DNA from: Spirochaetaceae bacterium
Lineage (GTDB): Bacteria; Spirochaetota; Leptospiria; Leptospirales; Leptonemataceae
DNA length: 64,000 nucleotides
Assembly (NCBI GenBank): GCA_002730875.1
Contig: PCBI01000015.1
Location: forward strand, 354,600 to 418,599
Direction: 5' to 3'
Below, piece by piece: positions 36,150 to 44,529 of this stretch (positions are counted from its first letter, which is position 1; each line of letters begins with the position of its first letter). The notes beneath the pieces are model-generated. The model made no database searches. It saw nothing but the letters and a program-made list of their open reading frames with translations, and was not told the origin of the DNA. The position numbers and the translations under genes are program-made.

Positions 36150-38056
36150 AGAAGCTAGGTGCGGGCTTTCTGGGCCTGCTGGACCTTTTAGAAAGCGCCT
36201 TTCAGCGATTTCTGCGCGACGGGCTGGTGGTTCGGGCCAATGCGGTGGCCTATGCGGCCGTTCTGGCTTTGATCCCGGCCCTGGCCATGCTGGTAAAATT
36301 CGCCTCCATTGACCGGGCCAGCCTGCAGATCCAGATTGCGCGATTGCTCGCCGCCTATGGAATCACTGAATCCGGCCGGCTTCTGGTCATGCTCGACGAA
36401 ATACTGTCCCGAGCCAATGCCATTGCCGGCGTGGGAACCATCTTTGTTCTCTACTCGGCGAACAATTTAATTCGGCACCTGGAGGATGCCTGCAACCACG
36501 TATTTCGCGCGCCCGACCGACCTATTCTCTTTCGATTTGCTATCTACATCGCTTCTTTTGTGATTCTGCCGGCCCTGGTCTTTGGCGCCAGCGGACTCTA
36601 CAGACAAACGGTAGCCGGTCTGTCGCCGCCAGCCTACGTGGATCTAAGCTTTAAAGATGGGAATCTTTACCTTCTGGAGTCTACCGGCGTTCTGGAAGAG
36701 CGCACCATCGACGGCGTGAAAATTCGACGTATCATGGATTCGGTAAATCTGGATGCTCCCTTTCGCGAACGGATATACGATCCAGGTTCGAAACGCATTT
36801 TGAACCGCATTTCTTCCGACAGCAGCCTGACGCCCCTGGATCGGCCGGCGCTTTCGGAGATCCAGGAGTTCCGCAACCTGCGCATCGACGGCTCCTACAT
36901 GCTGCTTTCCACCGAGTCCGGCCTGCTGGTCTTTTCCGAAGATGGCGGCATGACCTGGGATTATCGAAGATACATGGTAAAAACCGAGTCAGCCCTGCGA
37001 AGCGCGCTCATCGAAGATATGATATTGCTCCCTGACCGGGTAGTGATGCTTACCGGGGACGGACTTCAGTCCACCCTTCTTGTTCTGAGCCGACGGGACC
37101 TCTCCATCATCGATATGAATCCGCTGGAAAGCGCCTATCGTTCGCTGAATCTGCTACCGGACGGAATCTATGCCGGCGGCAATGGAAAGTACCGCGTGTC
37201 CCGGGATCAGGGATTCAGCTGGGCCGGACCGTACAATGCCAGCTTTGGCAACCGAAACGAACTCATCCAATCCATACATAAGAATGCTAACGGCGACCTT
37301 GTTTTCATGGCGCGTTCCGGAGTACTCTGGCTGGACACAGCCGACGGTCAGCGAATCTATCCGTCGCTCTTCGAAAGCGGAACCGCCGGCCGGGGAGGAC
37401 TGCTTCTGGGGACCAGTGGGCCGGCCTTTCTATACGGAGCGGATGGCATGGTACGCATTAGCACGGATGGCGGCCGCTCCTGGATCCCTTCCGATCTTCG
37501 CCTGAAAGATACCGAGATATTCTCCCACGCTCGTTCCGAAGACTACCTGTTTCTGGGCGGAAGCGGACGCTACACCGGTCAGTTTCGGTTCGCCGGCGTA
37601 GAAACGCTGCTCAACGAAAGCGGCGCTCCCGTAGGGAAACGCGCCCTGTTTGAACGCGGGCCTCAGTCCAGGTATTCGCCGGCCCTGATTACCGTTTTGC
37701 AGATTGTGTTCTACGCCCAGGCATTGCTTCTGGTCTGGCTGGTGCTGGCTCTGCTCTTTCGGGCCCTGCCCAACGCTGACGTAGGCTGGAAGGCAGCCTT
37801 CGGAGGTTCGCTGTTTTCCGCTTTGTGTGTGGTTGGCTTCTTTCTGGTATTTCGGCTCATTGTGAGTAAGTCCACCACCACGGCGGCGCTGTATGGCGTT
37901 TATGTGGCGATTCCGCTGGGTATGATCGTACTTCTTTCTACGGTGCAAATACTTCTGTTTGGTCTCGAGATATCGTATCTGCTGCAGAACCCCAGGCGCA
38001 TTCGAGAATCCAGGTATCTTCGCAGTCCAAAGCGTTTCCTCGAACTTCTATCCTGA
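36140..38056 (+). CDS. YihY/BrkB-family membrane protein with inserted Asp-box beta-propeller
   Basis: A 638-residue protein. Residues ~1-170 and ~510-638 together make the usual six-helix YihY/virulence factor BrkB protein; landmarks are VVRANAVAYAAVLALIPALA, GVGTIFVLYSANNLIRHLED and AALYGVYVAIPLGMIVLLS. Between helices three and four lies an insertion of about 340 residues. It contains three Asp-box motifs, SEDGGMTW (266), SRDQGFSW (354) and STDGGRSW (441), spaced 88 and 87 residues apart, as in sialidase/VPS10-like propellers. The ordinary YihY family is about 290 residues with no such insert. The inserted domain probably lies outside the membrane. It is coupled to the upstream anchored protein. 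Confidence 0.8.
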   Translation: MPLKKLGAGFLGLLDLLESAFQRFLRDGLVVRANAVAYAAVLALIPALAMLVKFASIDRASLQIQIARLLAAYGITESGRLLVMLDEILSRANAIAGVGTIFVLYSANNLIRHLEDACNHVFRAPDRPILFRFAIYIASFVILPALVFGASGLYRQTVAGLSPPAYVDLSFKDGNLYLLESTGVLEERTIDGVKIRRIMDSVNLDAPFRERIYDPGSKRILNRISSDSSLTPLDRPALSEIQEFRNLRIDGSYMLLSTESGLLVFSEDGGMTWDYRRYMVKTESALRSALIEDMILLPDRVVMLTGDGLQSTLLVLSRRDLSIIDMNPLESAYRSLNLLPDGIYAGGNGKYRVSRDQGFSWAGPYNASFGNRNELIQSIHKNANGDLVFMARSGVLWLDTADGQRIYPSLFESGTAGRGGLLLGTSGPAFLYGADGMVRISTDGGRSWIPSDLRLKDTEIFSHARSEDYLFLGGSGRYTGQFRFAGVETLLNESGAPVGKRALFERGPQSRYSPALITVLQIVFYAQALLLVWLVLALLFRALPNADVGWKAAFGGSLFSALCVVGFFLVFRLIVSKSTTTAALYGVYVAIPLGMIVLLSTVQILLFGLEISYLLQNPRRIRESRYLRSPKRFLELLS

Positions 38057-38075
38057 GCCTGCACGAGAGAAAGGT

Positions 38076-39551
38076 TCAGGATCCGGGATGGACCTTCTTG
38101 ATGATCGAGGACGGACAGTATTTGCCTATATCGTTGGACTTTATCGCCATAACTTCCGCCCCGATGTCGGCTCCCTGACGGCTGCTTTCGCCTCCGTAGG
38201 CGGAGGACTTTTCTGACGCAAGAATGGTCCCACGGTCCGCTCCCGCCCCGGATCCTGAAGACGCTTTTAAGAGTCGCTCGACTCTGTTGCCGTCGAGGCT
38301 CAGGTAGCGCACCGTTCCCTGGATGCGGTATTGCATGATGCTATGTCTGAATTGTTTCGTAGACGGATCCGACAGTGCCGTTTCCTTGCGGTTGGAGCGC
38401 TTGTCTTCGGATACTTCAGCGTCGTTTCGCTCTCGGAGTTCGCCAATAGAGTCGGAAAACCGGGATTCGTCAAAATCGCTGTAGATCAGCCCGGCCTCAC
38501 CATGAATGCGGCAGGGCAGAAACCAGTCCTTCTTGAAAAGCGGGCGGCTGGGATTTTTTACAATTATCATGGAATCGTTGGCATCCAGCCAGTATACTTC
38601 CAGTTGCAGATCCTGTTTGGGTGTTTTCTTGATCTGCGGAATAGCAGCCGCGAACTCCGGCCCCCCGGCGGCGAAGGCGCTACATCCGTTGCGAATGGGG
38701 CAGACCAGACAGGACGGAAGGCCCGGTGTACAAACCATGGCTCCCAGTTCCATCAACGCCTGATTGTGCACCGAAGGTTCCAGAGGACTACATTCCATCA
38801 AGGCCATGGCCATTTCGCCGGCTGCCTTTGTTTCATCGGAACCGTAAGCATAGAGCGGCGGGAAGCTCCGATCCGGTTTGTTCAAGGCTTTCTGATTCCG
38901 TTCTTCCCATATGTCTTGAATCCCATTCGCCTTTTTCTGGCGATCCCTCTTCGGGCTTTCATTGGCAGGTTTTCCGCCCGACACAGAGTCTCTGTGGGCC
39001 GGGCCCCCGGTGGCCCCTGAATTATCATAGAAGATCCGGTTCAGCACTCGCACAACATTTCCATCAATGACCGGGTCCGCAATGTCCATAGCTATACTTC
39101 GCACAGCGGCGGCCGTGTATGGGCCAACGCCGGCCAGGGCCAGAGCCTCTTTTCGATCTGAAGGAAATTGTCCGTTGTGGTGTTCCAGGATTTGGCTGGC
39201 GCATTTCTGAAGATTACGCGCGCGATTGTAGTAGCCCAGGCCGGCCCAGTGATGCAACACATCTTCTTCGGCAGCCCGGGCAAGTGCCTCGGGACCTGGA
39301 AAGCGTTTCATGAAGCGTTCAAAGGCCGGCAACATGGCCGCCACCCTGGTCTGCTGCAGCATGATTTCGGAAACCAGGGTTTTGTACCAATTGACGTTCT
39401 CCCGGAACGGCAGCTTGCGATGATTCTTCGCATACCAGCGGCCCAGGGTTTTAAGCAGGTAACGGGCCTCACCGAGGGAGTACCGAAGCGCTACGTCTTG
39501 CGCGGTTGCGGTGGCGCTTCGGTGGTCTTTAGCGGCGTCTCGAGCGGGCAT
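38076..39551 (-). CDS. mutY: A/G-specific adenine glycosylase MutY
   Basis: A base-excision repair enzyme that removes adenine opposite 8-oxoguanine. Catalytic E62 lies in SEIMLQQTRV, the helix-hairpin-helix is LAGVGPYTAAAV, and catalytic D163 lies in VIDGNVVRVL. The iron-sulphur cluster cysteines are in CTPGLPSCLVCPIRNGC. Compared with E. coli MutY (350 residues) it has about 140 extra residues. A hydrophilic insertion of roughly 65 residues follows NRIFYDNSG, and further Ser/Arg/Gly-rich additions lie in the C-terminal 8-oxoG-recognition domain. No coupled neighbour is seen on either side. Confidence 0.93.
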   Translation of the reverse strand: MPARDAAKDHRSATATAQDVALRYSLGEARYLLKTLGRWYAKNHRKLPFRENVNWYKTLVSEIMLQQTRVAAMLPAFERFMKRFPGPEALARAAEEDVLHHWAGLGYYNRARNLQKCASQILEHHNGQFPSDRKEALALAGVGPYTAAAVRSIAMDIADPVIDGNVVRVLNRIFYDNSGATGGPAHRDSVSGGKPANESPKRDRQKKANGIQDIWEERNQKALNKPDRSFPPLYAYGSDETKAAGEMAMALMECSPLEPSVHNQALMELGAMVCTPGLPSCLVCPIRNGCSAFAAGGPEFAAAIPQIKKTPKQDLQLEVYWLDANDSMIIVKNPSRPLFKKDWFLPCRIHGEAGLIYSDFDESRFSDSIGELRERNDAEVSEDKRSNRKETALSDPSTKQFRHSIMQYRIQGTVRYLSLDGNRVERLLKASSGSGAGADRGTILASEKSSAYGGESSRQGADIGAEVMAIKSNDIGKYCPSSIIKKVHPGS

Positions 39552-39687
39552 TCTTTCTCCTGTTCGGAACGTAACTTCATGGATGAGGCGATGGTACCGA
39601 GCAAGCCCGGCTACCCATACACGTGGGGTCTCCGTCAGCTTTGCCGGGTCATTGATCCGACGGACTCAGACTCAGCCGCTCGGCCGC

Positions 39688-40533
39688 TCAACTTCCAGTG
39701 CTCGAGTAGCGGTTCACACCGAATCTCCAGAATATCAGCGAAAGGAACAAAACGGTGAGTCCGATAGGAAAGCTCAAATACGAAAGCATGGGATGAAACA
39801 GGGTCTCTGACTGGCGCTCCAGGAAAAAATGCGCCGGATAGAAGTTCACAAATGCAATGGGAAAGATGAACGTTAGTAGAACCCGCACCGGAAAACTGTA
39901 GATGTGCACCGGATACATCAAGAACTCCCTTGCCGAAAAGACCAGCAGGTGCTGCAGTCCCTGATTCTTAATGGCGAAAAAGGAAACCGCCGCGATTATG
40001 ATCCGAATCCCGGCCAGGATGAAAACCCCGCCCAGGATACTTCCAACGAGAAAGATGGCTTTAAGCGGAGTCCAGTCCAGATCAATCATATTGTCCGCCA
40101 CCGCCAGCGCCGCAAATCCCAGAATCAGGTGCGCAACGCCTCCCGGCTCGAATTTCATAGCCAGTATCTGCCCCAGCTCTGACAAAGGCCGTAGCATTAC
40201 CCGATCAAAAGTGCCTTCGCGGACCAGTTCAGAAAACTCGGTCATTCCGGAAAAGACGGCGCTTACCACTCCATTGCAAAGCAGAAGCATGGAATAAAGA
40301 AAGGCCACTTCGCCAGGTTGCCAGCCGCCCATCTGCTTGAAACGATTCAGCATGAGAGCAATTACGCTGACCTGCGCGCCGTAGAATCCAATTAGCGTAA
40401 AGATGTAGGCTACAAAGCTACCCCGATACTCCATTTTGCTCTGAACAGCCGCTCGTAGAATGGCCATGTAGGAGCGCATATCCGAGCGAAACGAAGACTC
40501 GGGCCGATTATCAGTTTCTGTTAGTTCATTCAT
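39688..40533 (-). CDS. ABC-2 type transporter permease (subunit 2)
   Basis: A 281-residue integral membrane protein with six predicted helices after a hydrophilic N-terminal region. The segment LVREGTFDRVMLRPLSELGQ is typical of the ABC-2 permeases paired with a second permease and an ATPase (the DUF990-type group, including viologen and lipid exporters). Together with the two upstream minus-strand genes it forms a complete exporter. It is separated from the first permease by about 200 bases carrying an 8-bp tandem repeat, so its expression may differ from theirs. The substrate is unknown. Confidence 0.8.
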   Translation of the reverse strand: MNELTETDNRPESSFRSDMRSYMAILRAAVQSKMEYRGSFVAYIFTLIGFYGAQVSVIALMLNRFKQMGGWQPGEVAFLYSMLLLCNGVVSAVFSGMTEFSELVREGTFDRVMLRPLSELGQILAMKFEPGGVAHLILGFAALAVADNMIDLDWTPLKAIFLVGSILGGVFILAGIRIIIAAVSFFAIKNQGLQHLLVFSAREFLMYPVHIYSFPVRVLLTFIFPIAFVNFYPAHFFLERQSETLFHPMLSYLSFPIGLTVLFLSLIFWRFGVNRYSSTGS

Positions 40534-40646
40534 ATGGATGTTAGCTACGTGTTAGCATGATTCCCCTGGACGTTTGACCGATTTCTCACAAAGAACTGAA
40601 TAGACGGACGACGGGCAAAGAGTATCGGAAGGTGGCCAGATACTAA

Positions 40647-40694
40647 TCTGGCATTCTGGCATTCTGGCAGTCTGCCATTCTCCCTTTCTGTCAT
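40647..40694. repeat. 8-bp tandem repeat, six units
   Basis: Consecutive in-phase units TCTGGCAT, TCTGGCAT, TCTGGCAG, TCTGCCAT, TCTCCCTT and TCTGTCAT fill 48 bases between the two ABC-2 permease genes. The array is degenerate at its right end. It lies about 110 bases upstream of the second permease start and is non-coding. Confidence 0.75.
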
Positions 40695-40734
40695 CCTACG
40701 ATAGTTCAATAGCGCAGAAGCTTCCTGTCAATGC

Positions 40735-41517
40735 TCAGCCTCCGGCAATACTCAGTTTACGCAAGCCTCCGTTGTAGCTTAGCCAGCAAAGTCCACCCAC
40801 GGAAATGAGCAGTATCGCATACCGTAGGAGTAGCATTTCATAGGGCATGGCAATCCGCTCCATCAAGTGCATGGTGGGGAAATAAAACAAGTACGGAAAG
40901 GGTGTGCTCAGAAGTATGTCCACCAGCCACTGAGGGAAGAAATCCAGAGGAATGATGGCGCCCGAGCACAGGGTAATCATCGCATAGTAGAAAATCCAGA
41001 ATGGAAATATCTCAACAAAGTAGAAAGAGAAAGAGCTGATCAAAAAAGACATCAGAAAGAATAACAGAAAGGCCAGGAAATACACGGGCAGAAATTGCAG
41101 CAGTAGCCATCCATCCACCGGAAGCGAAATTCCAAACAGGAATACGCAGAACACAAGCAGTGGAATGGACCGGGCGAATAACTGAAAAAGGGAGGATCCA
41201 AAGGTATCGGAAAGATACATCAAGGGAAACGAAAAAGGCTTCATCAAATCCACCGCAATCTCGCCGCTGCGTACCTTTTGCGAAAGCAGAGAGTCGTTGC
41301 GTCCAAAGCTGGATTTGATCAGCGTCGAAATCACCGCGTAGGCTATCATATTTTCTCGCGTTAAACCGTTGGCCGTCTCCCCTTCCGGTATAAGCGCTTT
41401 CCAGACGCTGGTGAAGATGAAGATATACAGAAATGCGTTCAACAGAGCCGTATAGTATTCAAACCTGTAAGCCAGGGAGCGCTGAAAAGACATGGATACA
41501 AACTTCAAGTAGGCCAT
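40735..41517 (-). CDS. ABC-2 type transporter permease (subunit 1)
   Basis: A 260-residue membrane protein with six predicted helices. The cytosolic segment RNDSLLSQKVRSGEIAVDLM followed by KPFSFPLMYLSDTFG is the counterpart of the REGTFDRVMLRPLS segment in the other permease, so the two subunits are paralogues that probably form a heterodimer. It follows the ATPase gene by one base, which places ATPase and permease in one operon. The substrate is not predictable. Confidence 0.82.
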   Translation of the reverse strand: MAYLKFVSMSFQRSLAYRFEYYTALLNAFLYIFIFTSVWKALIPEGETANGLTRENMIAYAVISTLIKSSFGRNDSLLSQKVRSGEIAVDLMKPFSFPLMYLSDTFGSSLFQLFARSIPLLVFCVFLFGISLPVDGWLLLQFLPVYFLAFLLFFLMSFLISSFSFYFVEIFPFWIFYYAMITLCSGAIIPLDFFPQWLVDILLSTPFPYLFYFPTMHLMERIAMPYEMLLLRYAILLISVGGLCWLSYNGGLRKLSIAGG

Positions 41518-41518
41518 G

Positions 41519-42514
41519 TTAGAGCTCCAGGTTCTTTCCGGCGTAGATCTTTTTCAGAGTCTCTGTCAGGTCTTGTTTGCCTACCGAGATCTCCTGGATT
41601 TTGGCGCCATGTTCGCTCAGGGTGGCGATGAGGTTGCTTACGCTTTCATCTACTTTCAACCGCACTTCCAGATACTGTCCCCGGGGCTCGGTGAGCAGAT
41701 GAAAGCCGCGTTCGAGAAGAAATCCGGCATCGGTTTCCTGCTCCAGATGCAGGCTGACAACCTTCTCCTTTTGATAGTTGGCGATGAAGTCTTTCAGCTG
41801 GCCATCGTATTGGACCTGACCTCGGTCCAGCAGAATGAGTCTGCTGGCCAGGTATTCGATATCTTCCATGTCATGGGTAGTCAGTACCACGGTGATCTGC
41901 TTTTCCTGGTTCAACTGCTTGATGGTCTTTCGCACAGTGTCCTTTGTTATAATGTCCAGGCCAATTGTGGGCTCGTCCAGAAAGAGTATGGGCGGATCGT
42001 GTAATAGCGAGGCGGCCAGATCGGCGCGCATCCGCTGACCCAGGGAAAGCTTACGGGTTTGCTGTCCCAGAAAGTCCTCCATCTTGAGCAGATCCACAAA
42101 GTAGTCCAACCGGTCCCGGAACTGTCGCTGCGGAATCTTGTATATGGTGCGCAGTAAATCGTAGCTTTCTTCCACCGGGAGATCCCACCAGAGCTGAGTT
42201 TTCTGGCCAAAAACCACTCCCAGCTTGCGCGCAATCTCTTTCCGATTCTTCTCCGGGTTCAAGCCGTCTATGCGAATCAGTCCGCTGGAGGCCCGTAGAA
42301 TGCCGGTGAGCATCTTAATGGTAGTGGACTTACCCGCTCCGTTGGGTCCGAGATAGCCTACAAGTTCGCCCCGGCCAATGTTAAAGCTGATGTCTTTGAC
42401 GGCATGGATGTATTCCTTCTGAGCGGAAAACAACCCGGCAATGGATCCCATAATGCCGGCTTTCCGTTTACGATTCACAAAGGATTTGTTTAGATGATCT
42501 ACCTGGATTAGCAT
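41519..42514 (-). CDS. ABC transporter ATP-binding protein
   Basis: A 331-residue ATPase that drives the exporter formed with the two downstream permeases. Walker A is GPNGAGKSTT, the Q-loop region is VVFGQKTQLWWDLPVEESYD, the ABC signature is LSLGQRMRADLA, Walker B is ILFLDEPTIGLD and the switch His is in VLTTHDMEDIE. The Q-loop text GQKTQLWWDLP is characteristic of the ATPases that accompany DUF990-type permease pairs. A C-terminal ~90-residue domain follows the nucleotide-binding core. The divergent gene starts only 44 bases away. Confidence 0.92.
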   Translation of the reverse strand: MLIQVDHLNKSFVNRKRKAGIMGSIAGLFSAQKEYIHAVKDISFNIGRGELVGYLGPNGAGKSTTIKMLTGILRASSGLIRIDGLNPEKNRKEIARKLGVVFGQKTQLWWDLPVEESYDLLRTIYKIPQRQFRDRLDYFVDLLKMEDFLGQQTRKLSLGQRMRADLAASLLHDPPILFLDEPTIGLDIITKDTVRKTIKQLNQEKQITVVLTTHDMEDIEYLASRLILLDRGQVQYDGQLKDFIANYQKEKVVSLHLEQETDAGFLLERGFHLLTEPRGQYLEVRLKVDESVSNLIATLSEHGAKIQEISVGKQDLTETLKKIYAGKNLEL

Positions 42515-42558
42515 GTGTTTTCGATGGACTGCACAGACTGCAGAGTCTCTCTGGTGAC

Positions 42559-44529
42559 GTGCCCACTCGCATCCAGAAAGGTATCCGCCGACTCACGGAC
42601 CATCAAAAAAAAATTCGAAGACTGCATCGCTGGATTTCGGTCTTTCGTACGGCGACCTTTTTTCTGGCATTGGCTATCATTTTTGGCTGGCAGCCAGGCG
42701 CCGTTCATCTGCTACCTTCGCTACCCGTTTGGATCGCTTTTCTAGCCCTGGTTCGATGGCACGGCAAAATAGGAAAGAAAGATCGTGCCTGCATCCACAG
42801 GTTAGATTTCTACCAGGGCGAAGCCAACCGGCAAAGTGATGCCTGGTTTCAGAGCCCCGAGAATGCCAGCCTCACGAGCAACCCGGTAAATTCCGCCCTC
42901 CGGTCCTCAGAACTCGATTTTCGAGAAGGACCTGGCGAACTACAAATCGAAAAAGATCTGCTGCTCACCGGCCCCTATTCCCTGTTTGGCTTTTTGAACC
43001 GAAGCCGATTAAGCCATGGAAAAAGCACGCTGTACCGTTGGATGCTAGAAGCCCTTCAAGGCCCGAATCCGGCAACCCTGGAGCGCCGGCAGAGTCGCAT
43101 GCAGGCCCTGAGCCGCCTCACTGTAGTTCAGGGGCGATGGTACAGCCATTCGGCGGCAGGCCTGAGCGGCAACCACCGGTCTTCCTACGGCGAATCCTCC
43201 TTGAACAGTCTGCCTCCTTCCCATCGAAGCAAAGAAACCGGCCGGGAATTGTTTGATCCAACTGAAGGTCGATACCCAGGGGATGACAGGCGGTACCCGG
43301 CGCAGCCGGACGCCGACCGTGCAGTGGAGTCCGGTGCTCAGAGCGGTGCATCGGACGGACGGAAGCTCCACACCGTACCCGGTTGGCTGGCCGCAACAGC
43401 CGGTGCTCTGGCATTATTCAGCCTGGGCGCCTTTTTCTCCCATGAAATCCTGCAGACCCGGGCTTTTCATTTTCTGTCTTTTCCGCTGCTATGGATTTTC
43501 TTTGGGATCTATTTGCTGCTCTTTAGAAATAAGGAATCCAGGTTAAGATTTGATCGAGTGCTCTCGGACCTGGACGAAGCTCTTCCGCTCCTTCGCGAGC
43601 TTTCCGGCTTTCGCTTCCATTCGCCCCATCTTGCTGACGAACAAAACACAACCCGTGGTCTAAAAACCCAGTTGCGGGGCGCCATCTTTCAGGATTCGTT
43701 CTATTCCCTCTTTAGAAATCCTCTGGCCTTTGCCCTGGGTGGATTGATCCTTGGGGGTCCCATACTGGCGGATTGGTCCATGGGGCGATTCCTCGCTCGA
43801 AACGAATCCATCATTCGAGAGTGGCTTCAAAAGTTTTCCGAGCTGGATGCACTTTTCAGTCTGGCCTGCCATTTCCGCTATAGCCGGCCCGCGACTTTAC
43901 CCGAGATCGAAGACAGCGACAGTCCCATTATACAGGCCACGAATCTACATCATCCATTGCTTGCAGAGGAATCCGTGGGAAACGATGTAGACTTCAAAGC
44001 GAAGAACCGATTGTGGATCATCACGGGCTCCAACATGGGAGGAAAATCTACATTCCTTCGCACCCTGGGCATGAACCTGGTTCTGGCTCAAATGGGCGGC
44101 GCTGTGCGGGCCGATGCTTTTCGCTTTCGCTCCACTCCGCTGGTGACTTCCATGCAGATCCAGGATAACCTTTCCCGCTCCGAATCGCTTTTCTTTGCCG
44201 AGGTACGGTCTTTGAAAAGCCTGGTGGATCGCAGGTCGCCGGTCTTCTACTTTCTGGATGAAATGCTAAAAGGCACAAACCAGAAAGACCGTACCTATGC
44301 CTGTAAGAGGATCCTGTCCCATCTGATTGAATCCGGCGCCACTGGCCTGCTTACCACCCATGACATGGAACTGACCTCATTGCAGCAGGACTATGGCGAA
44401 AAGGTAGAACTTTACCATTTTCGCGAAGCCCCGGGCGAAGGACTGCACTTCGACTTCAAGCTGCACCCCGGTTCCGTGGAAGGCACCACCGCCATCGCAA
44501 TTCTAAGAAACGAAGGACTTCCTGTATGA
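42559..44529 (+). CDS. Membrane-anchored MutS-family protein
   Basis: A 656-residue MutS homologue without the mismatch-recognition and connector domains. Residues ~29-65 hold two hydrophobic helices and residues ~275-320 hold two more (WLAATAGALALFSLGAFFS, LLWIFFGIYLLL), so it sits in the membrane. The C-terminal ATPase is intact: Walker A TGSNMGGKSTFLRT, QIQDNLSRSESLFFAE, Walker B VFYFLDEMLKGTN and LLTTHDMEL. Related TM-containing MutS proteins occur in other phyla and are not known to repair mismatches. A Ser/Asp/Arg-rich insert lies around 43150-43370. The start is GTG and uncertain. The stop overlaps ppx (ATGA). Confidence 0.82.
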   Translation: MPTRIQKGIRRLTDHQKKIRRLHRWISVFRTATFFLALAIIFGWQPGAVHLLPSLPVWIAFLALVRWHGKIGKKDRACIHRLDFYQGEANRQSDAWFQSPENASLTSNPVNSALRSSELDFREGPGELQIEKDLLLTGPYSLFGFLNRSRLSHGKSTLYRWMLEALQGPNPATLERRQSRMQALSRLTVVQGRWYSHSAAGLSGNHRSSYGESSLNSLPPSHRSKETGRELFDPTEGRYPGDDRRYPAQPDADRAVESGAQSGASDGRKLHTVPGWLAATAGALALFSLGAFFSHEILQTRAFHFLSFPLLWIFFGIYLLLFRNKESRLRFDRVLSDLDEALPLLRELSGFRFHSPHLADEQNTTRGLKTQLRGAIFQDSFYSLFRNPLAFALGGLILGGPILADWSMGRFLARNESIIREWLQKFSELDALFSLACHFRYSRPATLPEIEDSDSPIIQATNLHHPLLAEESVGNDVDFKAKNRLWIITGSNMGGKSTFLRTLGMNLVLAQMGGAVRADAFRFRSTPLVTSMQIQDNLSRSESLFFAEVRSLKSLVDRRSPVFYFLDEMLKGTNQKDRTYACKRILSHLIESGATGLLTTHDMELTSLQQDYGEKVELYHFREAPGEGLHFDFKLHPGSVEGTTAIAILRNEGLPV

